Assembly (NCBI GenBank): GCA_016782645.1
Contig: JADHYC010000021.1
Span: 1-37,532, forward strand
Length of the DNA: 37,532 nt
Source: Fidelibacterota bacterium
GTDB taxonomy: Bacteria; Fidelibacterota; UBA2242
Direction of reading: 5' to 3'
Positions 1-7,634 of the stretch are shown here, in pieces. Position numbers and translations under genes: made by a program. The notes beneath the pieces were generated by a model, which saw only the letters and a program-made list of their open reading frames with translations, ran no database searches and was not told where the DNA came from. Every line of letters begins with the position of its first letter. The first letter of the stretch is position 1.

Positions 1-1036
1 TAATTAAACCCGGTAAGCCTTTTTCGCTTTCTTCCTGTATAATAAAATCCCTGAATGGCTCCCCTTTTGCCTGAAGTTTCGCACGTATTCCGGACATTTC
101 AGGTGAAATATCGCCGTAATCCAGGAAAGGTAAAAACTCTTTTGTACTGTTAAAAAACTCCTCCCGATGAGCTGCATCTACATTATAACTAAATTCATTG
201 ACATAGAAAGCGTTTGGTCCGAGTGTTAGTGTTCCGTCCAGCCGTAGTGTTGCATGGATACCGAGGTTGTTATCGCAGGGAGTTGGATAAATTAGATGTT
301 TGATTTTCCCGCTGTGCCGGTTAGAAATACTAAAGTATTCACCTTTGCAGGGATGAACTCGATACCCGGCTTTGTCGATATCAATACCTACCATTGAGGC
401 GATTTTATCAGCAGACACTCCAGCAGAATTTATAACTATTGAAGACCCAATCTGAAAATGCCCTCCTTCAGAGTCAAGAATGTCCAATATAAAGAAGTCG
501 TCATTTTTTTGTATCTTTGTAACTTCGGAATTGTAAGCAATAATAACATCATTTGATTCTGATTGTGTTTCATAAAACTTCATTAATTGGTGAGTATCAA
601 TGATTCCTGTTTCGGGGCTAAATAGAGCAAAACTGGCTCTGATATCCGGCTCCAATTTGTTAATCTGCATTTCAGTAAGAAGTTCAAGACCTAATACGCC
701 ATTTTTCTTTCCCTGTTGAAAAAGAGACTCAACATTCTCCTTCTCTTCTTTTGTATTAGCCACAATAAGTTTACCTGTCTTTTTGTTGGGAATATTATAC
801 TTTTTGCATAGTTCGTACAACATTCGGTTTCCCTCAATACAAAGTCTTGCTTTTAAAGAATCCTCAGGATAGTATATTCCGGCATGTATAACTTCGCTGT
901 TTCTGGAAGATGCTTCCATTCCGAATTTCTCATGTTTTTCAAGGAGAATGATTTCTTTGTTCATTTTTGAAAGCCGGTAAGCAATAGCCAGACCGACAAC
1001 ACCGGCGCCAATTGTAACAATGTCAACTTTATCCAT
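1..1036 (-). CDS. FAD-dependent oxidoreductase, L-2-hydroxyglutarate oxidase-like (3' end outside window)
   Basis: The reading frame is open from ATG at 1036 to the left edge, giving about 345 residues; the C-terminus is missing. The N-terminus is a Rossmann FAD-binding strand-loop-helix (VTIGAGVVGLAIAYRLS, residues about 6-22), followed by a DAO-type substrate domain. The HPCKGEYF stretch, the conserved GIHAT histidine motif and LGPNAFY match the L-2-hydroxyglutarate oxidase/dehydrogenase branch (LhgO/YgaF) better than glycine oxidase. Members oxidise L-2-hydroxyglutarate to 2-oxoglutarate and pass electrons to FAD and then to the quinone pool or oxygen. It is the first of several minus-strand genes, separated from the nitroreductase by a 129-bp spacer that contains an inverted repeat. 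The family call is secure; the exact substrate is inferred. Confidence 0.82.
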   Translation of the reverse strand, partial: MDKVDIVTIGAGVVGLAIAYRLSKMNKEIILLEKHEKFGMEASSRNSEVIHAGIYYPEDSLKARLCIEGNRMLYELCKKYNIPNKKTGKLIVANTKEEKENVESLFQQGKKNGVLGLELLTEMQINKLEPDIRASFALFSPETGIIDTHQLMKFYETQSESNDVIIAYNSEVTKIQKNDDFFILDILDSEGGHFQIGSSIVINSAGVSADKIASMVGIDIDKAGYRVHPCKGEYFSISNRHSGKIKHLIYPTPCDNNLGIHATLRLDGTLTLGPNAFYVNEFSYNVDAAHREEFFNSTKEFLPFLDYGDISPEMSGIRAKLQAKGEPFRDFIIQEESEKGLPGLI

Positions 1037-1055
1037 AGTTTACCTTTGTACCGCT

Positions 1056-1140
1056 AAGCTCTGCTTCGCATACATTATTAGAATCTCTGCTTCGAATTCT
1101 GATCATTTTATCTCGGAAACCTCTATCCGAAGCAGAGCTT
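1056..1140. repeat. Inverted repeat between oxidoreductase and nitroreductase genes
   Basis: A perfect 13-bp inverted repeat has arms AAGCTCTGCTTCG (1056-1068) and CGAAGCAGAGCTT (1128-1140), about 60 bp apart. A partial third copy of the same core (CTCTGCTTCGAA) lies at 1085-1096. It could fold into an RNA hairpin at the 3' end of the nitroreductase transcript. There is no clean T-run, so it looks more like a dispersed palindromic repeat than a terminator. Confidence 0.6.
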
Positions 1141-1165
1141 TGGGGCACTATTTTTTTGGGCACGT

Positions 1166-1666
1166 TTACCATTTTTCATAATGAATGCATTTCTCATCGA
1201 ACTGTGTGCGTGATTTTTTATCTTCTGCGGGGTAACCGATAGCAATTATACTAAGAAGTTTGATTTCATCAGGTAGCGAGAGCAGCTCTTTTGCAGCATT
1301 TTTTCTGGAGTTTAAAAGATAACATCCAAGCCATACGCCGCCAAGCCCAAGTTCCGGAAGCGCTAATAAAATATTCTCTGTTGCCGCTGAACAATCCTGA
1401 GTCCAGAGGTCTGGAGAAATCTTTTTATTTCCGCAGACGGCGATTGCCAATGGAGCTTGATAAAGCATTTTTCCATAAGGATGAATATCCGCTATGCGAT
1501 CAAGTTTGCTTCTGTTTTTAATGACGATGAAGTGCCACGGTTTGTAATTATGCGCAGATGGTGCTGCCATTGCTGCTTCCAATATAGATTTAATTTTTTT
1601 ATTGCTCACAGACTCGTCAGTATATTTTCTTATGCTGCGACGTCTGAAAATGTAGTTGAGTGACAT
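1166..1666 (-). CDS. Nitroreductase family protein (short type)
   Basis: A 166-residue FMN-dependent nitroreductase-fold protein. The N-terminal RRSIRKYTDESV motif and the APSAHNYKPWHFIVI segment (about residues 35-50) are the FMN-binding signatures. The central DCSAATENILLALPELGLGGVWLG segment and the IAIGYPAEDK region near the C-terminus complete the core. At about 165 residues it belongs to the compact subfamily often annotated as nitroreductase or NADH dehydrogenase/NAD(P)H nitroreductase. It probably reduces a flavin-accessible substrate with NAD(P)H in the cytoplasm; the natural substrate is unknown. The start at 1666 is supported by an AGGAGA Shine-Dalgarno element just upstream. Confidence 0.88.
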   Translation of the reverse strand: MSLNYIFRRRSIRKYTDESVSNKKIKSILEAAMAAPSAHNYKPWHFIVIKNRSKLDRIADIHPYGKMLYQAPLAIAVCGNKKISPDLWTQDCSAATENILLALPELGLGGVWLGCYLLNSRKNAAKELLSLPDEIKLLSIIAIGYPAEDKKSRTQFDEKCIHYEKW

Positions 1667-1784
1667 ATTGTTTCTCCTATTTTTTTAATAATCTATACAA
1701 GCCGCCGAAATGTTGGATAAAACATCTATATTCAATATTCCTTATTTATCATTCATTCATGCTTTAATTAAGTGGAAAGGATCA

Positions 1785-2324
1785 TTATTTTTTATTTAGC
1801 CTCCATTTACTCCATGATAGAAAAATCAGCAATGGGAGTGCGACGATTGAAGTGAAAAATATTGTGATCGTTGAGTTACCTGTAATACCGAAGAACAGGA
1901 AAGATAAAACCAAGATAGCAGGATGGGTAAATAGAAGATAAAAACTAAGATTGATAAGAGTAAGAGTGTAAAGTAAAGCAAGAAGAATTAGGCTTCCGGT
2001 TGAAATAGTAATTAGAAAACGTTTTTTAACAGTATCCTTTTTTGAAGGGATTTCTTTTACAATTTCAGGGGCTTTCCCAGAGTGTTTCTTGCAATACCAG
2101 ATATTCTTTTCCATAACGTATGGAACCGAATTAGATTTATATTGCCATAAGGTATTTACAGGTTTCGCGTTTGCTCTTCCGCAGACAGCGCATGGTTTCC
2201 CGTCAAAAAATGGCTTTGTGTGTAACCACGCAGCGCCAAATATTATTATGTGCAGAAAAATAATAATTGTTAGTATTTTAGGATTGTTGCCTTGAAAAAT
2301 TGTTCTTATAAATATTTTAAACAT
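1785..2324 (-). CDS. Membrane protein with cysteine-rich (putative metal-binding) loop, unknown function
   Basis: A protein of about 179 residues that I do not recognise. I chose ATG at 2324 over the upstream TTG at 2333. The sequence shows a hydrophobic segment near the N-terminus (ILTIIIFLHIIIFGAAWL), then a polar region with a CAVCG motif and, some 35 residues later, WYCKKH. Together these form a CxxC...CxxH set that could bind zinc. Two or three further transmembrane segments follow (LITISTGSLILLALLYTL, FTHPAILVLSFLFFGI, IFFTSIVALPLLIFL), ending in a basic tail. The pattern suggests a small integral membrane protein with a metal-binding soluble loop. No Shine-Dalgarno sequence is obvious. 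Confidence 0.7.
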   Translation of the reverse strand: MFKIFIRTIFQGNNPKILTIIIFLHIIIFGAAWLHTKPFFDGKPCAVCGRANAKPVNTLWQYKSNSVPYVMEKNIWYCKKHSGKAPEIVKEIPSKKDTVKKRFLITISTGSLILLALLYTLTLINLSFYLLFTHPAILVLSFLFFGITGNSTITIFFTSIVALPLLIFLSWSKWRLNKK

Positions 2325-2432
2325 ATTAAGCAATATTCAGAGATTTACTGTTTTGCCCCTATATAAGATTTCCGAGAATACACAAAGAGGTATATATGCC
2401 CAGTTTAAATACGATGAATAGTATAATAATTG

Positions 2433-2894
2433 CTAATTCTGTTGTGTTTTCAGTTTCAAATGGTCATTACGCAGATTTTTTAAAAAGGAAATATAATTAT
2501 CAGGCAATGCCCAATATAGAGCCTGGTCAATTACAAAATTTAATATGGACTGACTGGGCGCAGGATTATCGTCATTTGCCGTAATATAAACAAAGGCTTC
2601 ATCCTGCCGCCCGGTTTTAAACATTACGGTCTTATTTATTTTTTCAAAATTACCCAGATTAAGTTTCTCTTTCTTATCTAATAGATGAATATCTCTGGAT
2701 GATAGGCACCATACCACCCCCCAGACGTAATTATTTATATCTTCAACAATAGTTGCTTTTCCCTGTGAGTTAAATGTAAAAAGGTGTTTTTTTAACTCCG
2801 CAATGCCTTCAAAAGAAACGCCAGGACAGATTTCCCTGACAATATCTTCACTCATATTATCAGCATATGCAAAATAGAGATGGCTGGATAACAT
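2433..2894 (-). CDS. Gamma-glutamylcyclotransferase (GGCT/AIG2)-like protein
   Basis: A 153-residue protein with the layout of the GGCT/AIG2 fold. It starts with a LYFAYADNM segment that aligns with the family's YFAYGSNM substrate loop. VWGVVWCLSSRDIHLLDKKE follows (the usual GVVWxLxxxDLxxLDxxEG, containing the catalytic Glu), then EAFVYITA. The family releases 5-oxoproline from gamma-glutamyl peptides or amines. The substrate loop is altered (ADN in place of GSN), so the activity may be shifted. The start at 2894 follows AAGGAGA at a short spacing. It is an isolated minus-strand gene. Confidence 0.78.
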   Translation of the reverse strand: MLSSHLYFAYADNMSEDIVREICPGVSFEGIAELKKHLFTFNSQGKATIVEDINNYVWGVVWCLSSRDIHLLDKKEKLNLGNFEKINKTVMFKTGRQDEAFVYITANDDNPAPSQSILNFVIDQALYWALPDNYISFLKNLRNDHLKLKTQQN

Positions 2895-3075
2895 ATTTCT
2901 CCTTTACTCTCATGATTAAAACTCTCTTTTCAAATTTCAACTAATAGTATAGAAAAAGCTATTATAAAAGCAAACTGAAATTTCAGTCCCTTTAAATATT
3001 ATTTGTGATTAGCTCCTGAGGTTGGTATAATAAACCTCCAGTTTATCAGAGATTTTAAATGAATTAGAGGTAGTT

Positions 3076-3112
3076 TCTATCCACTGCAATCATTTGCAGT
3101 GTTAATGATAGA
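3076..3112. repeat. Stem-loop in spacer
   Basis: A compact palindrome: CACTGCAA (3082-3089), a TCAT loop, and TTGCAGTG (3094-3101). It is extended after a small bulge by outer arms TCTATC (3076-3081) and GATAGA (about 3107-3112). There is no U-run on either side. It may be an RNA structure or a protein-binding palindrome. The spacer 2895-3152 holds nothing else that I can support. Confidence 0.45.
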
Positions 3113-3152
3113 ATAATCCAGATAAGTCTGTGAATATAACTAAAACATCGAT

Positions 3153-3461
3153 TTATAGATTTGATTTTTTAGGGTAGAAAGAATACCCAATACAATCGAT
3201 TGTTTCATTAATGTTCTTGACATTTCTTTCCATTGCTTGGTGTATTTTATATAGTAATTCATCTGAAGATTCAATTTTGCATTTTCTTGAAATACAGAAT
3301 GGATTAACAATTTTTTCAAGATATTATTTTTGTAGGCTGTCATCATTTGGTATGATAAGATGATACAGATCTCTGATATGTTTTAAGAAGTAGTAATCAT
3401 CTGAGAGATTATAAATAGTAGATTTAATTTCAGATAATAAGAGAGGAGGCCCATTATATAT
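3153..3461 (-). pseudogene. Decayed reading frame of unknown family
   Basis: One minus-strand frame stays open for about 100 codons apart from a single in-frame TAA at 3324-3326, and it has no start codon. The translation is compositionally protein-like on both sides of the stop (for example NLSDDYYFLKHIRDLYH before it and ELLYKIHQAMERNVKNINET after it). It ends at a TAA at 3153-3155. I do not recognise the family. It could be a remnant of an inactivated gene, or chance openness in AT-rich DNA; the amphipathic, charged composition favours the first. The remainder of the spacer to 3730 holds only a small TCCGC/GCGGA palindrome around 3592-3607. Confidence 0.35.
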
Positions 3462-3730
3462 TCACATTAAATTTGGTCTTATCCACGCCGCTCAGTAAAA
3501 GAAACGTAAAAAGCATTGTAGTTTAAAACAAATAAAATAGTTTGAATTTTTAGTTGACTTTAATCGGAATAACTTTGAGATAAGATTAATTGTCCGCAAG
3601 TTGGCGGATTGTATTTACCTCGAACAAATTACTTAAAAAACGACAATATTTTTGTTTATCAAGTAGACTTAATTACTAATTTTTCAAGAATCCTGGTATT
3701 TAGAAACAATACTTATACCAATATAATTGG

Positions 3731-4663
3731 TCATATTCCCTTGATTATTATATTAGGTGGATCGGTTTCAATACTAACATTTACACCTAATGGAAGTGTA
3801 AATCTGCGTTTTATGTGACCGTATGCAAAATTGGTGATAACCGGGAAATTGTATCCATCGAGAATGTCCCTTAAATAATCTTCAAGTGTGAAAGAGCGGT
3901 CCGGATTTTTCGGTAAGCAATTTACGAAATGTCCAACGATTAAGCCCGCAATTTTATCAAATACATTATGAAGGCGTAAAATATTTAATGCCTTATCGAG
4001 ACGATATGTTCTCTCACCTATATCTTCAATGACTAAAATAGCGCCTTTTAATGAAGGCATATAAGGTGTTCCTAGCAATGGTGTTACTAAAGTAAGGCAG
4101 CCACCCAAAAGGTTACCATCTGCTTTTCCGTGTTTGAAAACTTTTAGAGGTTGGTCTTCCGGATTAATGAGCTCTATCGGATATGAATGATCAGAAATCA
4201 TCTTCCATAACCATTCCTCGGAAAAGGGTGAAATTTCCTGCCCCATCTCAGATGCTACCATTGGACCTGAGTAGGTGATCCATCCGAGTTTATTTAATAA
4301 TGCCATTTGCAATGCGGTAACATCTGAATAGCCAACGAACACCTTTGGTTGAATCGAAGCCAATTTTTCGTAGGAAATCTTATCCAGTATTCGCAGTAGT
4401 CCGTAGCCGCCTCTAACGCAAATTATTCCGTCAATCTCTGGATCAAGAAAAAATTCTTCCAGTAATTTGACTCTAAATTGGTCGCTGCCTGCAAGATAAA
4501 ACTTGCCTCGTGAGAGATTTGGAGCTGTTTTTACTTTGTAGCCTTTCTTGCGAATGTACTCGAGTCCACTTGCCACAAATTTTCTTTTTGCGGCGCTTGC
4601 AGGAGCTATGATACCTATTGTCGAGCCTTCTTTTAATGGTTGGGGTAATTTAAACCTATTCAT
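3731..4663 (-). CDS. LD-carboxypeptidase (peptidase family S66)
   Basis: About 310 residues. I placed the start at ATG 4663 because AAGGAG lies 7 nt upstream; the 20 codons further upstream look non-coding. S66 enzymes remove the terminal D-Ala from murein tetrapeptides during peptidoglycan recycling, and related members cleave other LD or modified peptides. The family signatures are all present: GSTIGIIAPAS at the N-terminus, ICVRGGYGLLRIL, the nucleophile loop FVGYSDVTAL (Ser about 113), GNLLGGCLTLV, VIEDIGERTYRLDKAL with the catalytic Glu, and AYGHIKRRFTLPLG with the catalytic His. No signal peptide is seen, consistent with a cytoplasmic recycling role. It is monocistronic and flanked by repeat-rich spacers. 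Confidence 0.93.
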   Translation of the reverse strand: MNRFKLPQPLKEGSTIGIIAPASAAKRKFVASGLEYIRKKGYKVKTAPNLSRGKFYLAGSDQFRVKLLEEFFLDPEIDGIICVRGGYGLLRILDKISYEKLASIQPKVFVGYSDVTALQMALLNKLGWITYSGPMVASEMGQEISPFSEEWLWKMISDHSYPIELINPEDQPLKVFKHGKADGNLLGGCLTLVTPLLGTPYMPSLKGAILVIEDIGERTYRLDKALNILRLHNVFDKIAGLIVGHFVNCLPKNPDRSFTLEDYLRDILDGYNFPVITNFAYGHIKRRFTLPLGVNVSIETDPPNIIIKGI

Positions 4664-4758
4664 ATAAGAGCTCCTTAAACAACCCATTTTTCCCAGCGGG
4701 ACGTCTTCGATGCGCGAAGCCAAACGGGTTTCATGTTTTCTAACTCATAACACTACCA

Positions 4759-4829
4759 AAACCCGTTTAGCCCTCTCCCGATGAATCGGGATCGGTCAGT
4801 TCAAAGAACTCCTGCGGAGAAACGGGTTT
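4759..4829. repeat. Structured palindromic repeat
   Basis: Outer 10-bp arms AAACCCGTTT (4759-4768) and AAACGGGTTT (4820-4829) enclose an inner hairpin TCCCGA-TGAA-TCGGGA (4776-4791). A third AAACGGGTTT copy sits at 4722-4731. The TCCCGA/TCGGGA hairpin recurs at 20476-20508 and, in degenerate form, near 36289-36306, so it belongs to a dispersed repeat family in this genome. It lies in the 785-bp gene-free spacer between the S66 gene and the TPR gene. Confidence 0.55.
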
Positions 4830-4904
4830 GATTTTCTTTCATTTTTCAAATTCATATAAAAATTGCAACAACTTTGAGGAAAGAAAAAGGATTTTCTTAA
4901 ACAA

Positions 4905-4975
4905 AACTTGACACAAGTCCATAAGATAGTTTTTCGGTTAAGATGTGAGATTCTCTTTGGGACTTGTGTTAAGTT
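4905..4975. repeat. 16-bp inverted repeat around a 39-bp core
   Basis: Arms AACTTGACACAAGTCC (4905-4920) and GGACTTGTGTTAAGTT (4960-4975) pair with one mismatch, giving a 71-bp element. It could be a very small terminal-inverted-repeat element or a structured RNA. The rest of the spacer (4976-5448) carries minor palindromes (around 5128-5144 and 5270-5290) and no coding region that I can support. Confidence 0.5.
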
Positions 4976-5448
4976 GAGACATTGAACCCCTTTGGATTTC
5001 ATGTATAATATTTTTCATTTGACCACAGACATTTTCCCAGGGATGTCTTCGATACATTTCTAAAAGACCCTTTTATATCCGTATTTATTCATAAGCATTT
5101 TGCAAACATTGTATAAGTGCATACCTGTCTGCCGAACAGGTGGGCAAATAATAAAATTATGCTATCCACGCACAATTTTTCTTTTAAGAGAACGTTTATA
5201 TTGCTAATAATCCATAATTCTTTTCTCGAAGAGATCCTTATGAAATTTTTCTTATATCTCTGCGTTCTTTGCCCCGCAGAATGCGGGGGTGAATAATACA
5301 TGATATATTCGTTTTCCTTTTTTTTTCAGAGAAATATTATAACTTACATTTTGATGGGATAGGTATGGATAATTAATTGGGGAAATTCACTGCTTTGTAA
5401 TAAATGCAACTATGATTAATTTTGTAATCGAAAATCAGTGAGGTTGTT

Positions 5449-7170
5449 ATGAGAAATTATATGTACAAATTTATTGGATACGTGTTAATTATTTCTCTTT
5501 TTGTGATAGTACCTATAATCAACACTTATGGATTTTTTCAAATTGAGGGTGCTTCTCATCCGGCTTCAAAAGGTGAAGTTGATAGTATGGTGGATACAAT
5601 AATGGGTAAACAGGAATTAGAACTTCAAAAATCTGTGGAGGATCAAGCGATTGGCGATATAGTTGCACTTCGCCAGTTCATTATTGATTCTTTGCAAATG
5701 AACTTTGATGATAAACTTCAGGAAATTATAGATTCTGTTCGAACTTTCTATGAGAATAAAATTGAGGATGAAAAAGCTTTAAAAGAAGCGGTAATAGATT
5801 CTCTTACTAAAGCATTTCAGGAGAGTGATTCAATTAAAGTTATGTATTCCGAACATGTTGAGGCTCTTTTAGATAGTATAATGAATCTCAATACCGAGTT
5901 GCGCTCTACTTCCAAGGTTCTTGTTTCTGAATATGACACAAATTTAGAGGAGAAGCACTTCGATTATAGTAAAATGTTAAAAATGGAAGAAAGCAAAGCA
6001 AAGAAAAGTATCTGGAAATTGAGGGAAAGTGGAGAAGATATCTATCCTTTTCAGATCAAGGAATTGAAAAAATACCTTGAGACTTTCTTTCCCGAAGCAA
6101 GATGCGATTCTATTCAGGACTTTCTAACCCAGCTGTATATCAGAAAAGAAGATTGGAGTAGTGCTGAATTTTCTATTTTAAAGTTCCTCTATTTTTACCC
6201 GAATTCGCTACTATATGAAGAGGTAAAAAATATCCGGTCGGGAATTTTTAGGACTGAAAAATCGTATAGAAAAGATTCTGATTACCTGATGTCCCTAGTT
6301 GGTACAATTCCCGCTTATCCCAATGTGGATGTACGATATTTTAAGTTTGTGGAATTGTTGAGGGAGTTTCCCAATCCTATGGTTAGGAAGTATTTTATTG
6401 GCGAAGCAAAGAGGTTTTTGCAAATATATCCATTTTCTCCTCAGGCTTCCCAGGTAAATCTTTGGGTTGGGGAAGCATTATTAAAAAAAGAACAGCCTCA
6501 ACGCGCTTTTATTTACTATAAAAGGCTTATGACATTTTGCCCTGAAAGCGATGAAATGCGTATAGCACTTTATCGCATTGGTATAATTCAGGAGGAGATA
6601 TTTGCAGAATATAAATATGCTATAGAGTCATTTTACAGTCTCATAGAGAAATTTCCTGAAGACACACTCGCTCTAAGTGCTCATTACCATATAGCAAAGA
6701 TTGCAGATTTATATCTTAAAAACTGGGAGAAGGCTGTTAAAGAATACCAAATCTTTGCTGATAGCTGTAGTGAATCTGAAAAATCTATTTCTGCATTAAT
6801 GAGAAAAGCTACTATTCTTGCTTCAGAAATGAATTTGGTTGAAGCTGCAGTGACTACCTATAAATCAATTGATGAACGTTATCCTGATACACCAGGTGCT
6901 TATAAATCTATTATTTCGTCAGGAGATTTGTATAGCGGTCATAAACAATATGAAGCTGCTATTGCTCAGTATAGGAGTCTTTTTGAGAAATATCCAGAAT
7001 CAGATCAAGCACTAGAAGGGCTTGATAAAATCGTTAAGATTTACAGCGAGAAAATAAAAGATGTTGATAAAACTATAGAAACATTGAATCTTATAATTGC
7101 TAATTTTCCTGATACAAAGAGCGAAGCAAAAGCTATCAAACAGCTTAAAAAGTTAGAGAAAAAAAAGTAA
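5449..7170 (+). CDS. Exported TPR-repeat protein with coiled-coil N-terminal region
   Basis: 573 residues. A basic start followed by a long hydrophobic stretch (YVLIISLFVIVPIINTYGF) gives a signal peptide or anchor. Residues about 40-180 are charged and helical with repeated DSI/DSL phrases, likely coiled coil. From about residue 330 onward the sequence is a series of TPR/Sel1-like helical pairs (for example AEYKYAIESFYSLIEKFPED, KNWEKAVKEYQIFADSC, KQYEAAIAQYRSLFEKYPES). The spacing and the recurring FPED/YPDT/YPES turns resemble periplasmic YbgF/BamD-type tetratricopeptide proteins. It probably scaffolds envelope complexes in the periplasm; no specific partner can be read from the sequence. 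A GAGG element precedes the ATG. The next locus downstream is a broken lipase gene. Confidence 0.85.
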   Translation: MRNYMYKFIGYVLIISLFVIVPIINTYGFFQIEGASHPASKGEVDSMVDTIMGKQELELQKSVEDQAIGDIVALRQFIIDSLQMNFDDKLQEIIDSVRTFYENKIEDEKALKEAVIDSLTKAFQESDSIKVMYSEHVEALLDSIMNLNTELRSTSKVLVSEYDTNLEEKHFDYSKMLKMEESKAKKSIWKLRESGEDIYPFQIKELKKYLETFFPEARCDSIQDFLTQLYIRKEDWSSAEFSILKFLYFYPNSLLYEEVKNIRSGIFRTEKSYRKDSDYLMSLVGTIPAYPNVDVRYFKFVELLREFPNPMVRKYFIGEAKRFLQIYPFSPQASQVNLWVGEALLKKEQPQRAFIYYKRLMTFCPESDEMRIALYRIGIIQEEIFAEYKYAIESFYSLIEKFPEDTLALSAHYHIAKIADLYLKNWEKAVKEYQIFADSCSESEKSISALMRKATILASEMNLVEAAVTTYKSIDERYPDTPGAYKSIISSGDLYSGHKQYEAAIAQYRSLFEKYPESDQALEGLDKIVKIYSEKIKDVDKTIETLNLIIANFPDTKSEAKAIKQLKKLEKKK

Positions 7171-7175
7171 CGATT

Positions 7176-7625
7176 GTGGAATAAACATCTTTTTACTAAT
7201 AATTGTCGCATTAATTTATTCGATATCAATAGCTTCTCCTCATCTCAAAGAAACCTCTTTAGTTCTCACTAAAAATGGTGAATTGGTGGTCTTAATCCAT
7301 GTGTTTGCAGATAGTCCGTATACTATGTGGACAATAGAAAAACACCTGCAAAAGGCAGGCTATTCCGTACTGAATTTTGATTATTCATCTACTAAATGGA
7401 CTATGGAGATTTTTTGGTATAATAGCCGGGGGTCTAAATAATAAGAACGGTTTCAATCCATTAATTCCGGGAGATGATGACGGAACGCTTGCTGGTGAAG
7501 AAACAAAGTTTAACGGTTGTAAAGATTTTATTCTGATACCCGGTTTACATTCAACACTACTCTGGCAGAACGAGGTTATTAGGCAGATAATTTTATTTAT
7601 TGAAGAGAGGAGATTCAAGCATTAA
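7176..7625 (+). pseudogene. Lipase-like alpha/beta hydrolase pseudogene with internal deletion
   Basis: Two halves of one alpha/beta hydrolase are visible in different frames. The first (from about 7184) has no start codon. It encodes a hydrophobic leader, then GELVVLIHVFADSPYTMWTI and HLQKAGYSVLNFDYSST, the strand-oxyanion-loop region of secreted lipases, and runs to a stop near 7440. The second frame (from about 7395) gives WRFFGIIAGGLNNKNGFNPL, IPGDDDGTLAGEETKF and LHSTLLWQNEVIRQII, the C-terminal end containing the Asp and His region. The central segment with the GxSxG nucleophile is absent between about 7385 and 7410, so the gene lost roughly its middle third and shifted frame. It sits immediately after the TPR gene, probably once in the same operon. 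Confidence 0.72.
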
Positions 7626-7634
7626 TAAAGATTA

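Noticed and set aside
2396..2584. Short plus-strand open frame before the GGCT-like gene
   Set aside because: It overlaps the 3' end of the GGCT-like gene in antisense and shows no family motif.
4796..5002. 68-codon minus-strand frame in the repeat spacer
   Set aside because: It runs straight through the inverted repeats at 4776-4829 and 4905-4975 and has no protein-like motif.
5089..5301. 70-codon minus-strand frame upstream of the TPR gene
   Set aside because: Low-complexity spacer with small palindromes; no ribosome-binding site and no recognisable motif.
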